From NCBI RefSeq assembly GCF_000247475.1, contig NZ_AHZC01000333.1, forward strand, positions 1 to 64,000: a stretch of 64,000 bases of DNA. The letters are read 5' to 3'. This DNA is from Rhizobium sp. PDO1-076. GTDB taxonomy: Bacteria > Pseudomonadota > Alphaproteobacteria > Rhizobiales > Rhizobiaceae. Made by a program: the position numbers and the translations under genes. Of this stretch, positions 47,272 through 56,226 are shown in pieces. The first letter of the stretch is position 1. Each line of letters starts with the position of its first letter. The notes under the pieces were generated by a model. That model worked only from the letters and a program-made list of their open reading frames with translations. It ran no database searches and was not told where the DNA came from.

Positions 47272-47877
47272 ATGTCCATCGATAGCTATGAACATCTTCA
47301 TCAGGCGCCCGAGGGCGATGCCCCGGTGGTCTTTACCTTTCATGGCACGGGTGGCGACGAGCACCAGTTTCCGGGCTTGATCGCTCGCATCCAGCCGAAG
47401 GCCGGGATTATCTCGCCACGCGGCGATGTTTCCGAATATGGCGCCAATCGCTTCTTTCGTCGCACCGGCGAGGGCGTCTATGACATGCCCGATCTCGCCA
47501 AGCGCACCGATGCAATGATCGCCTTTGTCGCGGCATACAAGGAACGGTATCCGGACCGTGCGTTCCAGGCGCTTGGTTATTCCAACGGTGCCAACATCCT
47601 GGCTTCGGTGATGTTTAAGGCGCCTGATCTGTTTGATCGGGCCGTGCTGATGCATCCGCTGATCCCGTGGACGCCGGCCGCGCAGCCAGGCCTTGCCGGC
47701 CGCAATGTTCTGATCACGGCGGGCCAGCGGGATCCGATCTGCCCGCTGCCGCTGACGGAAGCGCTTGCCGCTTATCTTGAGGGGCAGGGCGCCATCGTCC
47801 AGACCGTGCTGCATCCGGGCGGACACGAGATCTCGCAGGGCGAGATCGAGGCCATCAGCACTTTCCTTCGGGCATAA
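47272..47877 (+). CDS. Alpha/beta hydrolase (phospholipase/carboxylesterase, MhqD-like)
   Basis: Serine hydrolase of 201 residues. TFHGTGGDEHQF forms the oxyanion region, the nucleophile is in GYSNGA (about residue 103), an aspartate lies in GQRDPICPLP, and the histidine is in HPGGHEIS. Length and motifs match the carboxylesterase/MhqD group. It follows the VOC dioxygenase gene by 69 bases and is followed by a terminator, closing the LysR-controlled unit. Confidence 0.88.
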   Translation: MSIDSYEHLHQAPEGDAPVVFTFHGTGGDEHQFPGLIARIQPKAGIISPRGDVSEYGANRFFRRTGEGVYDMPDLAKRTDAMIAFVAAYKERYPDRAFQALGYSNGANILASVMFKAPDLFDRAVLMHPLIPWTPAAQPGLAGRNVLITAGQRDPICPLPLTEALAAYLEGQGAIVQTVLHPGGHEISQGEIEAISTFLRA

Positions 47878-47885
47878 AACGAAAA

Positions 47886-47916
47886 GGCGGTACCGGTTTC
47901 TCCGGTGCCGCCTATT
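47886..47916 (+). terminator. Terminator-like hairpin after hydrolase gene
   Basis: GGCGGTACCGG (47886-47896) pairs with CCGGTGCCGCC (47902-47912), with one imperfect position, and is followed by TATTTT. It also lies after the converging Zn-dehydrogenase stop and may serve both. Confidence 0.7.
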
Positions 47917-47937
47917 TTGCAGGTGGTTTTGTCTGTT

Positions 47938-48972
47938 CTAGCCGTTGCCGATGCGGATGATTGCCTTGATCAGCCCCGTCTTTTCCTTCGCCCAACGCGG
48001 CAGATCGACTGAGACCTTGTCGAGCGTCGTGCGGTGGGTAATCAATTGGTCGATCGGCACCAGACCCTTGGCGATTGAATCCCGGACATGATCGAAATCG
48101 ATCCTGGTCGCGTTGCGACTGCCGATCAGGGTCATTTCACGCTTGTGGAATTCCGGGTCGGAAAAACTGATCTCTTCCTTCACGACGCTGACGAAAACCA
48201 GGCTGCCGCCATGGGCGACGTAGGCGAAGGCTTTTTCCATCGAACCGCGATAGCCGGTGGCGTCATAGACGACATCGAAGCCGTCACCCTGCGTCTCTGC
48301 GGCAACCGCGGCGCTGGCGCCATCGCCGGCAAGGATGCCCGAGTTGAAGCCCAGACGTTCGGCGGCCATGGACAGCCGTTCGGGGCTGGTGTCGAGCAAG
48401 GTCACCTCCTGGCCGGCGATGCGGGCAAAGATTGCCGTGCCAAGGCCAATAGGGCCGGCACCGATTACCAGTGCGCGGATCGGCTCAGATCCAGGGGCCG
48501 GCATCGCCGCGCGGCGTACAGCATGCGCGCCGATGGCGAGAAACTCGACTGTTGCTGCAGCCTCAAGGGAGAGATCGCCTGCCGGATACAGATTGCCCGC
48601 AGGCACGATGATTTCTTCGCACATGGCGCCGTCGGAGTGCACGCCAAGCACACTGATGGCCGTGCAGCAATTCGGCTTTCCCTTGCGGCAGGCAATGCAG
48701 GTGCCGCAGGCGATGTAGGGGTTGACGATGACGGCTGTGCCCGGCGCCAGATCGACGCCCGCGCCGGCTTCGACGACGGTTGCCGAAATTTCGTGCCCCA
48801 TGACGCGGGGATAGGCGAGGAAGGGGTGTTTGCCCTCGTAAATGTGGTAGTCGGTGCCGCAGATGCCGACATGGCTGACCGCAAGGCGGGCAAAGCCCGG
48901 AGCTGGCGTCTGCGGCGACGGCCGATCAACGATTTCGAGGCGACCCGGTTCGAGGCAGAGCGCGGCTTTCAT
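47938..48972 (-). CDS. Zinc-dependent alcohol dehydrogenase (MDR family)
   Basis: Medium-chain dehydrogenase of 344 residues. Catalytic zinc ligands lie in GICGTDYHIYEG and GHEISATVVE, the structural-zinc cysteines in ACGTCIACRKGKPNCC, and the NAD fold in VIGAGPIGLGTA. The start is the ATG at 48972 after GGAAGG; 18 upstream codons of the frame are unlikely. It is the last gene of the minus-strand fucose-type operon and probably oxidises a pathway sugar acid or alcohol. Relatives act on L-galactonate, L-idonate and sorbitol, so the exact substrate is open. Confidence 0.85.
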   Translation of the reverse strand: MKAALCLEPGRLEIVDRPSPQTPAPGFARLAVSHVGICGTDYHIYEGKHPFLAYPRVMGHEISATVVEAGAGVDLAPGTAVIVNPYIACGTCIACRKGKPNCCTAISVLGVHSDGAMCEEIIVPAGNLYPAGDLSLEAAATVEFLAIGAHAVRRAAMPAPGSEPIRALVIGAGPIGLGTAIFARIAGQEVTLLDTSPERLSMAAERLGFNSGILAGDGASAAVAAETQGDGFDVVYDATGYRGSMEKAFAYVAHGGSLVFVSVVKEEISFSDPEFHKREMTLIGSRNATRIDFDHVRDSIAKGLVPIDQLITHRTTLDKVSVDLPRWAKEKTGLIKAIIRIGNG

Positions 48973-49047
48973 GGCATGTCCTTCCGGAAGACCCGGGATG
49001 TTGGTCAGAAACGAGAGCGGGGACACCCGCTCCCGGGCGTATGGCGA

Positions 49048-50019
49048 TCAGCGACTGCCGCGGCGGCGCAACTGGTCGAAATAGACGATCAGGATGATCA
49101 GGGCACCGGTGATGATGCGCTGCCAGAACGAGTTGACGTTCAGCAGGTTGGCGCCGTTGTTGATGGTTGCCAGAATGAAGGCGCCGAGCAGCGGACCCTG
49201 GACCGAACCAACCGCGCCGAACAGGCTGGTGCCGCCGATGACCGATGAGGCGATGGCCTGCAGTTCCCAGCCTTCGGCCTGGGTGGCGTTGCCGATGCCG
49301 ATGCGCGAGGCAAGTAGAATCCCGACGAAGGCAGCACAGGTGGAAGACAGGATATAGGCGAGATAGATCGTTCGGTTGACGTTGACGCCGGACAGTCGGG
49401 CAGCCTCCCTGTTGGAGCCGACGGCGAACAGATAGCGGCCCCAGCGGCTTAGATGCAGGAAGACATAGGCCGGGATGGCAACCACGATCACCATCCAGAA
49501 CAGGCTTGGCACGCCGAGGAAATCGGCGCGGGCAAAATTGGTGAAAGCGTCGTTCGAGATCGAGATGGTCGAGCCATTGGTGATCAGCAGGCCGATGCCA
49601 CGCAGCGAGGTCAGTGTCGCCAGCGTGATGATGAAGGGCGGAAGGCCCATGCGCACGATGCCGAAAGCATGGAACATGCCGATCGCCACGCCGACGAGCA
49701 GAGTGATGCCCATGGCGATCCAGAGCGGTACCCCGGCGGCGAGCAGCCAGGCCAGAATGACGCTGGCGAAACCGACCACTGCACCGACCGAGAGGTCGAT
49801 GCCGGCGGTGATGATGACGAAGGTCTGGCCCACGGCGAGAATCGCCGTCATTGCGCCTTGGCGCAGCAGGTTGCTGATGTTGTTGGGTGTCCAGAAGCTG
49901 TTGGTCGAGAAAGCCAGCAGCAACCAGAGGAACAACAGGAGGCCGAGCAAGGTCAGACTGAACAGGATGCTCATGCCCCTTTTCGGCGCAACCTTCGTTT
50001 CGGTGGTGTCCAGGCTCAT
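49048..50019 (-). CDS. CUT2 sugar ABC transporter permease (RbsC type)
   Basis: Membrane subunit of 323 residues with eight to ten helices. VGQTFVIITAGIDLSVGAVV and the later ASSVIGGTSLFGAVG are RbsC-family hallmarks. The single permease forms a homodimer in this family. GGGAGAA precedes the ATG at 50019. It lies between the ATPase gene and the Zn-dehydrogenase gene. Confidence 0.94.
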   Translation of the reverse strand: MSLDTTETKVAPKRGMSILFSLTLLGLLLFLWLLLAFSTNSFWTPNNISNLLRQGAMTAILAVGQTFVIITAGIDLSVGAVVGFASVILAWLLAAGVPLWIAMGITLLVGVAIGMFHAFGIVRMGLPPFIITLATLTSLRGIGLLITNGSTISISNDAFTNFARADFLGVPSLFWMVIVVAIPAYVFLHLSRWGRYLFAVGSNREAARLSGVNVNRTIYLAYILSSTCAAFVGILLASRIGIGNATQAEGWELQAIASSVIGGTSLFGAVGSVQGPLLGAFILATINNGANLLNVNSFWQRIITGALIILIVYFDQLRRRGSR

Positions 50020-50081
50020 TGTCGTTCTCCCTGTCGTCTTTTTTGATGTCGTTCGTCTGGCAATGCCGGATGGAAAGCGGT

Positions 50082-51635
50082 TTACACGCCGATCGCTTCG
50101 GTCAGCACGTCCTCATGCGAGGCGGCCCGGTAATCATGGCTGGCGACCAGCCTGCCCTGCCTGAAGACATGCAGGCGGTCGGCGAGTTCATAGACTTCCG
50201 GCAGGTAGGAGGAGATCAGGATGATGCCCGCCCCCTGTTTCAGGAGTTCCGCGAAAAGGCGGTAGATCTCCGCCTTGGTGCCGACGTCGACGCCGACGGT
50301 TGGCTCGTCGAAGATGAACAGGCGGGCGCCGTGGCTCAGCCATTTGCCTATGACGATCTTCTGCTGGTTGCCGCCGGACATGGCGGACGCGAGGACCGCA
50401 CGGGTCGGCGTCTTGATCTTCAGGTCGTTGATCTGCTTGTCGGCATTGGTGGTCTCGAGCTTGCGACTGATGGTCAGGCCGCGGCTCAGGCGCTTGAAGA
50501 CCGGCAGGTTGATATTCAGGCCGATCGGCAGATTGAGGCAGAGCCCCTGGTCACGGCGGCTTTCCGGGGCAAGCGCGATGCCGAGATCCATGGCCTTGCG
50601 TTCGCTGTTGATGGTAACCTTGTTGCCGTCCCAATAGACTTCCCCGCCCGTACAGGGATGGCGACCGTAGAGGCCAAGGGCAAATTCGCTGCGGCCAGCA
50701 CCGATCAGGCCATAGAGACCGACGATCTCGCCTGCGCGCACCGTAATCGACACATCGTTGAAACCGGGACCGCTGAGGTTTTTCGTTTCCAGGATGGTCG
50801 CGCCGATCGGCAGCTTTTCCTTGTGGTAGATCTGCTCGATCGTGCGGTTGATCATCAGGGAAATCAGTTCGGCGTCATTTGTCTCGCCAATCAGGCGGGT
50901 GCCGACATGGGTGCCGTCGCGCAGGACCGAGACGCGGTCTGCGAGTTCGAAGACTTCTTCCATGCGGTGGCTGATATAGACGATGGTGACGCCTTCGGAT
51001 TGCAGGCGGCGGATGAGGCGGAAGAGCTGGGCCGATTCCTGGCGGGTCAGGTAGGCCGTCGGCTCGTCGAAGATGAGGAAGCGGATACCGCGCATGGCGG
51101 CACGGGCGGTGGCGACCAGCTGCTGCTGGCCGATGGTGAGATTGGCGAGCGTTTCACCGGCCGGCAGGTTGAAGCCGAGGTCGTCCAGGACATTCTGGGC
51201 TGCCGTGGTCATGGCGCCCTTGCGCATCAGGCCGCCGGACGACATCTCGTCGCCGAGAAACATGTTGGCAGCGACGGACAGGTGGGGGCAGAGCACGACT
51301 TCCTGATGCACGGCATTGATGCCACGCTGGATCGCCTCGTTGGGATCGGCGAGCGGCACGGGCTTGCCGCACCAGCGGATCTCGCCGGACGTGCGGGGGA
51401 TGACGCCGGTCAGAAGCTTGATAAGGGTGGATTTTCCGGCGCCGTTTTCACCGACGATGGCGTGGATCTCGCCTGCCAGGAAGGTGATGGTCGCGGGTTT
51501 CAGGGCTTCGACGGCGCCGTATTTCTTCTGCAGGCCGACAAGCTCGAGGATCGGCGTTCCCGGTGGAATCCGGTCAGTCTCCAGAAGCTCCGGCGTGTCG
51601 TCGTGCCTGTGGCTGAGATCGTGCAGTCCCGTCAT
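50082..51635 (-). CDS. CUT2 sugar ABC transporter double ATPase (RbsA type)
   Basis: Protein of 517 residues with two ATPase halves. The first has a canonical Walker A (GENGAGKST) and FLIFDEPTAYLT. The second has a degenerate P-loop (GLIGAGRSEFA), normal for RbsA, then MSGGNQQKIVIGKWL and FIFDEPTVGVDVG. The ATG at 51635 is preceded by GGGAGGAAA; the frame extends ten further codons without an RBS. Confidence 0.94.
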   Translation of the reverse strand: MTGLHDLSHRHDDTPELLETDRIPPGTPILELVGLQKKYGAVEALKPATITFLAGEIHAIVGENGAGKSTLIKLLTGVIPRTSGEIRWCGKPVPLADPNEAIQRGINAVHQEVVLCPHLSVAANMFLGDEMSSGGLMRKGAMTTAAQNVLDDLGFNLPAGETLANLTIGQQQLVATARAAMRGIRFLIFDEPTAYLTRQESAQLFRLIRRLQSEGVTIVYISHRMEEVFELADRVSVLRDGTHVGTRLIGETNDAELISLMINRTIEQIYHKEKLPIGATILETKNLSGPGFNDVSITVRAGEIVGLYGLIGAGRSEFALGLYGRHPCTGGEVYWDGNKVTINSERKAMDLGIALAPESRRDQGLCLNLPIGLNINLPVFKRLSRGLTISRKLETTNADKQINDLKIKTPTRAVLASAMSGGNQQKIVIGKWLSHGARLFIFDEPTVGVDVGTKAEIYRLFAELLKQGAGIILISSYLPEVYELADRLHVFRQGRLVASHDYRAASHEDVLTEAIGV

Positions 51636-51710
51636 CGTTTCCTCCCGCGATCGCGGTTGTCTCAAGGGCAGGCTGACCTTCTCCCAAAGCCTTGCCGTCC
51701 CTGCATGAAA

Positions 51711-51738
51711 GTCACGCGCGGCTAGAGCCGCGCGTGAC
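51711..51738 (-). other. 12-bp perfect hairpin after binding-protein gene
   Basis: GTCACGCGCGGC (51711-51722) and GCCGCGCGTGAC (51727-51738) form a perfect stem with a TAGA loop just after the binding-protein stop on the minus strand. There is no U-run. The layout is the same as after the two other binding-protein genes. Confidence 0.75.
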
Positions 51739-51749
51739 GGACGTTCGGA

Positions 51750-52736
51750 TCAGTTGACCTTCGGGTTCAGAAGGGCGTCGATCTTCGGCTCGGCCATGTT
51801 GGCCTTGGTCACCAGATTGGCGCCGGTGTCGACGAAGGTTTCGACCTTCTCGCCCTTGGAGACGGCAAGCGCGGTCTTCACGCCATCGTAGCCCATCCGG
51901 TAGGGATCCTGCACGACGAGGCCTGCGAGCACGCCTTCCTTGAGGAAACCGACCGTCTTTTCGTCCGAGTCGAAGCCGATCACCTTGATCTTGTCGCCGA
52001 GCTTGTTTTCAGCGATCGCCTGGCCAACGCCCTGCGCCATGATCAGGTTGGAGGCGAAGACGCCGACAAGGTTCGGGTTGGCGGTGATCAGGTCGGTCAT
52101 CATGTTGAGACCGGTGGTTGCCTGGCCGTCGGCATATTTGTCGGCAACGACCGTCAGGCCCGGATATTTGGCCTTGAGCTGCTCCATGAAACCATCATGG
52201 CGCTGGTCGAGCGAACCGACGCCCGGCAGGCTGGTGATGACGGCGATTTCGCCTTCTTCCTTGCCTGTGGCTTCCTTGATAGCCGCGGCAAGACCGTCGG
52301 CGGCAATGCGGCCGCCCTGGACGTTGTCGGTGGTCAAGAAGGAGGTGAATGCCTTGGAGTCGGCGCTGGAGTCGATGCCGATGATCGGAACGGACTTGGC
52401 GGCTTCATCGATCGGCTTGCCGAGCGCCTTGAATTCGGTCGGCGAAATGACGACGGCAGCCGGCTTGCCGGCGACGGCGTTTTCAAGAATGCTGATCTGG
52501 CCGTTGATGTCGGATTCCGACTGCGCGCCGAGTTCCGGAACGGTGACGCCGAGATCCTTGCCAGCGGCGCGAGCGCCGGCAAGCACGATCTGCCAGTAGA
52601 AGGATGTGGTGTCCTTGACGATGATCGGGATGGTAACGTCCTGCGCGAAGGACGCGGCCGGCATTGCCGATACCATCATTGCAGCACCGGCGACCCCGAT
52701 CAGGGCGCGGCGCGTCATGCTCTTCAGAATAGACAT
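51750..52736 (-). CDS. CUT2 sugar ABC transporter substrate-binding protein
   Basis: Protein of 328 residues with a signal peptide (first 31 residues, cleaved near SFAQD) and an RbsB-type periplasmic fold: IPIIVKDTTSFYWQIVLAGA, VISPTEFKALGKPID, GIDSSADSKAFTSFLTTDN, GFDSDEKTVGFLKEGVLAG. A monosaccharide ligand is expected for the family; L-fucose or a stereochemically similar sugar is suggested by the adjacent fucU. GGAGAA precedes the ATG at 52736. A palindrome about 70-85 bases upstream is a likely operator. Confidence 0.93.
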   Translation of the reverse strand: MSILKSMTRRALIGVAGAAMMVSAMPAASFAQDVTIPIIVKDTTSFYWQIVLAGARAAGKDLGVTVPELGAQSESDINGQISILENAVAGKPAAVVISPTEFKALGKPIDEAAKSVPIIGIDSSADSKAFTSFLTTDNVQGGRIAADGLAAAIKEATGKEEGEIAVITSLPGVGSLDQRHDGFMEQLKAKYPGLTVVADKYADGQATTGLNMMTDLITANPNLVGVFASNLIMAQGVGQAIAENKLGDKIKVIGFDSDEKTVGFLKEGVLAGLVVQDPYRMGYDGVKTALAVSKGEKVETFVDTGANLVTKANMAEPKIDALLNPKVN

Positions 52737-52804
52737 GTGGTTCTCCTCTCAATTTGCGTCCTGTTCCTCCAGTGAGATCGTCCCGCAGAACGCGACCGAG
52801 ACGA

Positions 52805-52820
52805 TCTTTTATCGATAAAA
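52805..52820 (-). promoter_or_regulatory. Candidate operator in fucU/binding-protein gap
   Basis: TTTTATCGATAAAA (52807-52820) is a perfect 14-bp palindrome. With the two preceding bases it contains TCTTTTATC, shared with the sites at 56005 and 57241. It lies upstream of the binding-protein gene inside a 210-base gap, suggesting a secondary regulated promoter. Confidence 0.6.
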
Positions 52821-52946
52821 AACATTTTACCGAGGCACGCTACTCCAGCATTCTGGAGAAATCAAGCAGGCAGAAAACACACGCTCCCTTTGCGTCAAAT
52901 GCCTTGTTTTGCAGGCGTTCGGGCAGGTGCCCGCGCAAGCCTGCGG

Positions 52947-53393
52947 CTAGACCCGGTGGATTTCCTCCGGATAGACGACGCCCTTTTTCAGGATGATATT
53001 GCCATAGATCCTGAGTTCCGTCGTAGCGACGATGAAGGCCGCATTGGCGGCGCGCTCATAAAAGGCGAAGCGCTCGAGCGACGTCAGCTTGAAGTCGCCG
53101 CTGAGACGTTTGACCATGTCGTCAAACTCCTGGCAGATTTCCGGTACGGTGACCGGATCGCCGACGATTTGCATGTACCAGGCTGCCTCATCGACGAACT
53201 GGTCGAGCGGCATATGCGCGAGGATGGCCTCAAGGACCGCCACGGCGCCTAGGCCATCGGCCCGTACAACGGGCGGTCCGATCGTGCTTGCGGGGAAATT
53301 GCCATCGGCGATGACGATTTCGTCGCCATGGCCCATGGTGGCTATTGCGTGAAGCAGTTCCGGTCCAAGCAGAGGATGAATTCCCTTCAGCAT
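52947..53393 (-). CDS. fucU: L-fucose mutarotase FucU (RbsD/FucU family)
   Basis: Interconverts the alpha and beta anomers of L-fucose so that the beta form can be used. The protein has 148 residues and is closely similar to E. coli FucU in layout: MLKGIHPLLGPELLHAIATM, catalytic H22 in MGHGDEIVIAD with D30, VVRADGL, RFAFYERA and the terminal YGNIILKKGVV. It begins 9 bases after the aldo/keto reductase stop, in the same operon. It is the strongest single clue to the sugar handled by this locus; FucU proteins also accept D-ribose and related pyranoses. Confidence 0.92.
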   Translation of the reverse strand: MLKGIHPLLGPELLHAIATMGHGDEIVIADGNFPASTIGPPVVRADGLGAVAVLEAILAHMPLDQFVDEAAWYMQIVGDPVTVPEICQEFDDMVKRLSGDFKLTSLERFAFYERAANAAFIVATTELRIYGNIILKKGVVYPEEIHRV

Positions 53394-53402
53394 GGCATAC
53401 TC

Positions 53403-54422
53403 CTATTCGCGGACCGGCGCATCGCCGAGCGGCGGGGCGACCAGGGTGTGAGGCTCGAAGGGCGCGAAGGCGGAAGCGGGCAGTTCTTCCTCGGTCAGCG
53501 CCATGTTGCGGTTCAGGCTTTCCGGTTTCGCGGTCCCGATGATGACGGAGGCGACGGCCGCGTGATGCAGCGGGAACTGGAGCGCATACTGCGCGAGCGG
53601 CTTGCCTGCGGCTTTCGCCACCTCTTCCATGGCGCTGACCTTGGTGAGGATCTCCTCGGTCGCCGGCGCGTAGTCGAAATGGGCGCCGGCGACAGCACCG
53701 GTCGCCAGGATGCCGGAATTGAAGACGCCGCCTGCGGTGATCGAGGTGCCGCGTTTCTCGCAGAGCGGCAGCAGTTCCTCGACAGCCGAGCGGTCGAGCA
53801 GCGAGTAGCGGCCGGCCATCAGGATGACGTCGATATCGATATCGGCCATCATATCCAGGCAGGACGGCACTTCGTTGACGCCAAGGCCGAAGGCCTTGAT
53901 GGCGCCGGAGGATTTGAGTGCGTCGAGCGCCTTATAGCCGCCGTCGCGCAGCTGCTTCACATAACGGTCGTTGACCTCGCGGCCGTGGGTGTAGACGCCG
54001 ATGTCGTGGACATAGAGCATGTCGATGCGGTTGAGGCCGAGCCGTGCATAGCTGAAATCGACCGATCGCATGATGCCGTCATAGCTGTAGTCATAGACCA
54101 GCTTGAACGGCAGCGCGTCGACGAAGCCGACATTGGGCACCTGGTCGCGGGGCACTGGCGCTAGAAGGCGCCCGACCTTGGTGGAGAGTACATAGCTGTC
54201 CTCCGGCTTGTCGCGCAGGAAATCGCCGACATAACGTTCGGCCTGGCCGAAGCCGTAATGCGGTGCGGTGTCGAAGTAGCGGATGCCGTGGTCCCATGCT
54301 GCCTGGAGCGTAGCCAGGCCAGCTTCGCGCGGGCAAGGGCGATATAGGCCGCCGAGCGGCGCCGTCCCGAAACTGTATTCGGTGACCTCCAGGGTCGTTT
54401 TGCCGATGCGTCTGGTCTTCAT
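53403..54422 (-). CDS. Aldo/keto reductase, probable L-fucose (D-threo-aldose) 1-dehydrogenase
   Basis: AKR barrel of 339 residues. The catalytic tetrad is visible as Asp and Tyr in YFDTAPHYGFGQAE, Lys in STKVGRLL and His in MLYVHDIGVYTHG. The string FSFGTAPLGGLY-like opening (SFGTAPLGGLYRP) and NVGFVDALPFKLVYDYS resemble D-threo-aldose 1-dehydrogenases, which oxidise L-fucose to its lactone. With fucU next door this is the likely first oxidation. The start is ATG 54422; a longer open frame upstream shadows the dehydratase gene. GGAAGAG precedes the start. Confidence 0.85.
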   Translation of the reverse strand: MKTRRIGKTTLEVTEYSFGTAPLGGLYRPCPREAGLATLQAAWDHGIRYFDTAPHYGFGQAERYVGDFLRDKPEDSYVLSTKVGRLLAPVPRDQVPNVGFVDALPFKLVYDYSYDGIMRSVDFSYARLGLNRIDMLYVHDIGVYTHGREVNDRYVKQLRDGGYKALDALKSSGAIKAFGLGVNEVPSCLDMMADIDIDVILMAGRYSLLDRSAVEELLPLCEKRGTSITAGGVFNSGILATGAVAGAHFDYAPATEEILTKVSAMEEVAKAAGKPLAQYALQFPLHHAAVASVIIGTAKPESLNRNMALTEEELPASAFAPFEPHTLVAPPLGDAPVRE

Positions 54423-54451
54423 GCTTCTCTTCCGGGTTTCTGTTTTACAAA

Positions 54452-55957
54452 TCAGAGCGTGGCGCCGAGATGCCAGGGCACGAATTCGTTGTCGCCGTAC
54501 CCGAACAGCTCGCTCTTGGTCTTCTGGCCCGAGGCGGTGTCGATGATCAGGTCGAAGATCTCGCGGCCGAGGCCGGATACCGAGCCCTCGCCGGTGGCGA
54601 TGACGCCGCAGTCGATGTCCATGTCCTCTTCCATCGCACGGTAGAGTGCTGTGTTGCTGGTCAGCTTGATCGACGGCACGGGTCGGCTGCCGAAACAGCT
54701 GCCGCGGCCGGTGGTGAAGGCGATGACATTGGCCCCGCCGGCAACCTGGCCTGTCGCCGATACCGGATCGTAGCCGGGCGTGTCCATGAAGACGAGGCCG
54801 TGTTCGGTGACGCGTTCGGCGTAGTTGTAGACGGCGGTCAGCGGCGAGCGGCCGCCCTTGGCCACGGCACCGAGCGACTTTTCCAGAATGGTGGTCAGGC
54901 CGCCCTTCTTGTTGCCGGGCGAAGGGTTGTTGTCGAGCGAAGCGCCGTGCTGGGCGACATAGGCCTCCCACCAGGAAATCAGTCCATCGAGCTTGACGGC
55001 GACGGCGTCATTCACCGCGCGGCTGCGCAGCAGATGCTCGGCCCCGTAGATTTCCGAGGTTTCCGACAGGATGGCCGTGCCACCCGCACCGGCGAGCAGA
55101 TCAACCGCGACGCCCAGCGCCGGGTTGGCCGTGATCCCGGACAGGCCGTCCGAGCCGCCGCATTGCAAGCCGACGATGATCTCGCTGACCGAAATCGGCT
55201 CGCGGCGGGCGGTGCCGACTTCGGCGGCAATCTCGCGCAGGATGCCCAGCGCATTTTCCACCGCGCGGCGCGAACCGCCAGCATCCTGGATGTTGAAATG
55301 GCGTTTTCCTGCGCCTGCGCCGCTCTGGCCATAGAGCGTGAGTTGGTTGACCTCGCAACCGAGGCCGACCATCAGCACGCCGGCGAAATTCACATGGCGG
55401 GTGTAGCCTGCCAGCGTGCGATGAAGCGTGCGCATGCCGTCGCCGGTCGAACTCATGCCGCAGCCTTGGTCATGGACGATCGGCACGAACCCGTCGATGC
55501 CGTCGTAATGCGGCAGGATGGTGCGATTGGCCGCTTCGGCAATGGCCCGACAGACGGTGGTGGAACAGTTGACGCTGGCGATGATGCCGACGAAATTGCG
55601 GGTCGCGGCGCGACCATCGGCGCGGCGGTAGCCCATGAAGGTGCGGGCTTTGTCGGCCGGGGTTGCGGCCTCGGGCTGGGCAAGGCCGGTGACCGACAGT
55701 CGGTCCTCGTCAAATGCAAGGTTGTGGGAGTGGACATGATCGCCGGCGGCGATATCGATGGTCGCGCGGCCGATGGCCTGGGCGTATTTCACCACGGGCT
55801 CACCCTTGCGAATGGCGCGGACAGCAACCTTGTGGCCGGGGTCGATCCTGATGTGCGCCACCGCGCCGCCGGGAAGCACTTCGCCGGCTTCGATTGCGAT
55901 TGTCGTGACAGCGACATTGTCGTCTGCAGACAGCAGAATGCAGGCAGTCTTGCTCAC
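54452..55957 (-). CDS. UxaA-family (altronate/galactarate-type) dehydratase
   Basis: Protein of 501 residues containing both parts of the family: an N-terminal SAF domain (about 1-85, fused) and the large catalytic domain. Motifs are NCSTTVCRAIA, VHDQGCGMS, VGLGCEVNQ, GLQCGGSDGLSG, and TTGRGSCFG, giving conserved cysteines for a metal site. Known relatives remove water from D-altronate or galactarate. In this locus it is the only dehydratase, so it may act on L-fuconate or a similar aldonate, replacing the enolase-superfamily fuconate dehydratase; this is inference. It starts at GTG 55957 after GGGAGAGAG. Confidence 0.87.
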   Translation of the reverse strand: MSKTACILLSADDNVAVTTIAIEAGEVLPGGAVAHIRIDPGHKVAVRAIRKGEPVVKYAQAIGRATIDIAAGDHVHSHNLAFDEDRLSVTGLAQPEAATPADKARTFMGYRRADGRAATRNFVGIIASVNCSTTVCRAIAEAANRTILPHYDGIDGFVPIVHDQGCGMSSTGDGMRTLHRTLAGYTRHVNFAGVLMVGLGCEVNQLTLYGQSGAGAGKRHFNIQDAGGSRRAVENALGILREIAAEVGTARREPISVSEIIVGLQCGGSDGLSGITANPALGVAVDLLAGAGGTAILSETSEIYGAEHLLRSRAVNDAVAVKLDGLISWWEAYVAQHGASLDNNPSPGNKKGGLTTILEKSLGAVAKGGRSPLTAVYNYAERVTEHGLVFMDTPGYDPVSATGQVAGGANVIAFTTGRGSCFGSRPVPSIKLTSNTALYRAMEEDMDIDCGVIATGEGSVSGLGREIFDLIIDTASGQKTKSELFGYGDNEFVPWHLGATL

Positions 55958-56004
55958 CCGTTCTCTCTCCCTAAAGCCCGACCTTCAAGTCGGATCATTG
56001 CTTT

Positions 56005-56026
56005 TGTCTTTTATCTACAATAGACA
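56005..56026. promoter_or_regulatory. Candidate operator between dehydratase and gntR genes
   Basis: TGTCTTTTATC (56005-56015) is identical to 57241-57251. It is followed by TACAATAGACA, so outer TGTCT/AGACA ends make a loose 22-bp dyad. It lies about 50-70 bases before the dehydratase start. Confidence 0.6.
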
Positions 56027-56226
56027 GATTGACGTCAATGGCCATGATGCGGACAAAGCAGAAAACCGCACCGGCGAGGCAACGGGAGATGATCGAAATT
56101 TCGGGAAGTTCAGAATTTTCAAGCCTTTGCGCTTGATGGTTCTCTTTGGTGCCGATCAAGGGTAGATCGGGGCAGGGGCCCCGGATACGGATTCGGCGGT
56201 ACAACCAACCCAGATACGGCAGACAG

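Noticed and set aside
54422-54971. 183-codon N-terminal extension of the aldo/keto reductase
   Set aside because: It is an alternate-frame reading of the dehydratase gene, Arg-rich without domain content; the AKR fold begins at 54422.
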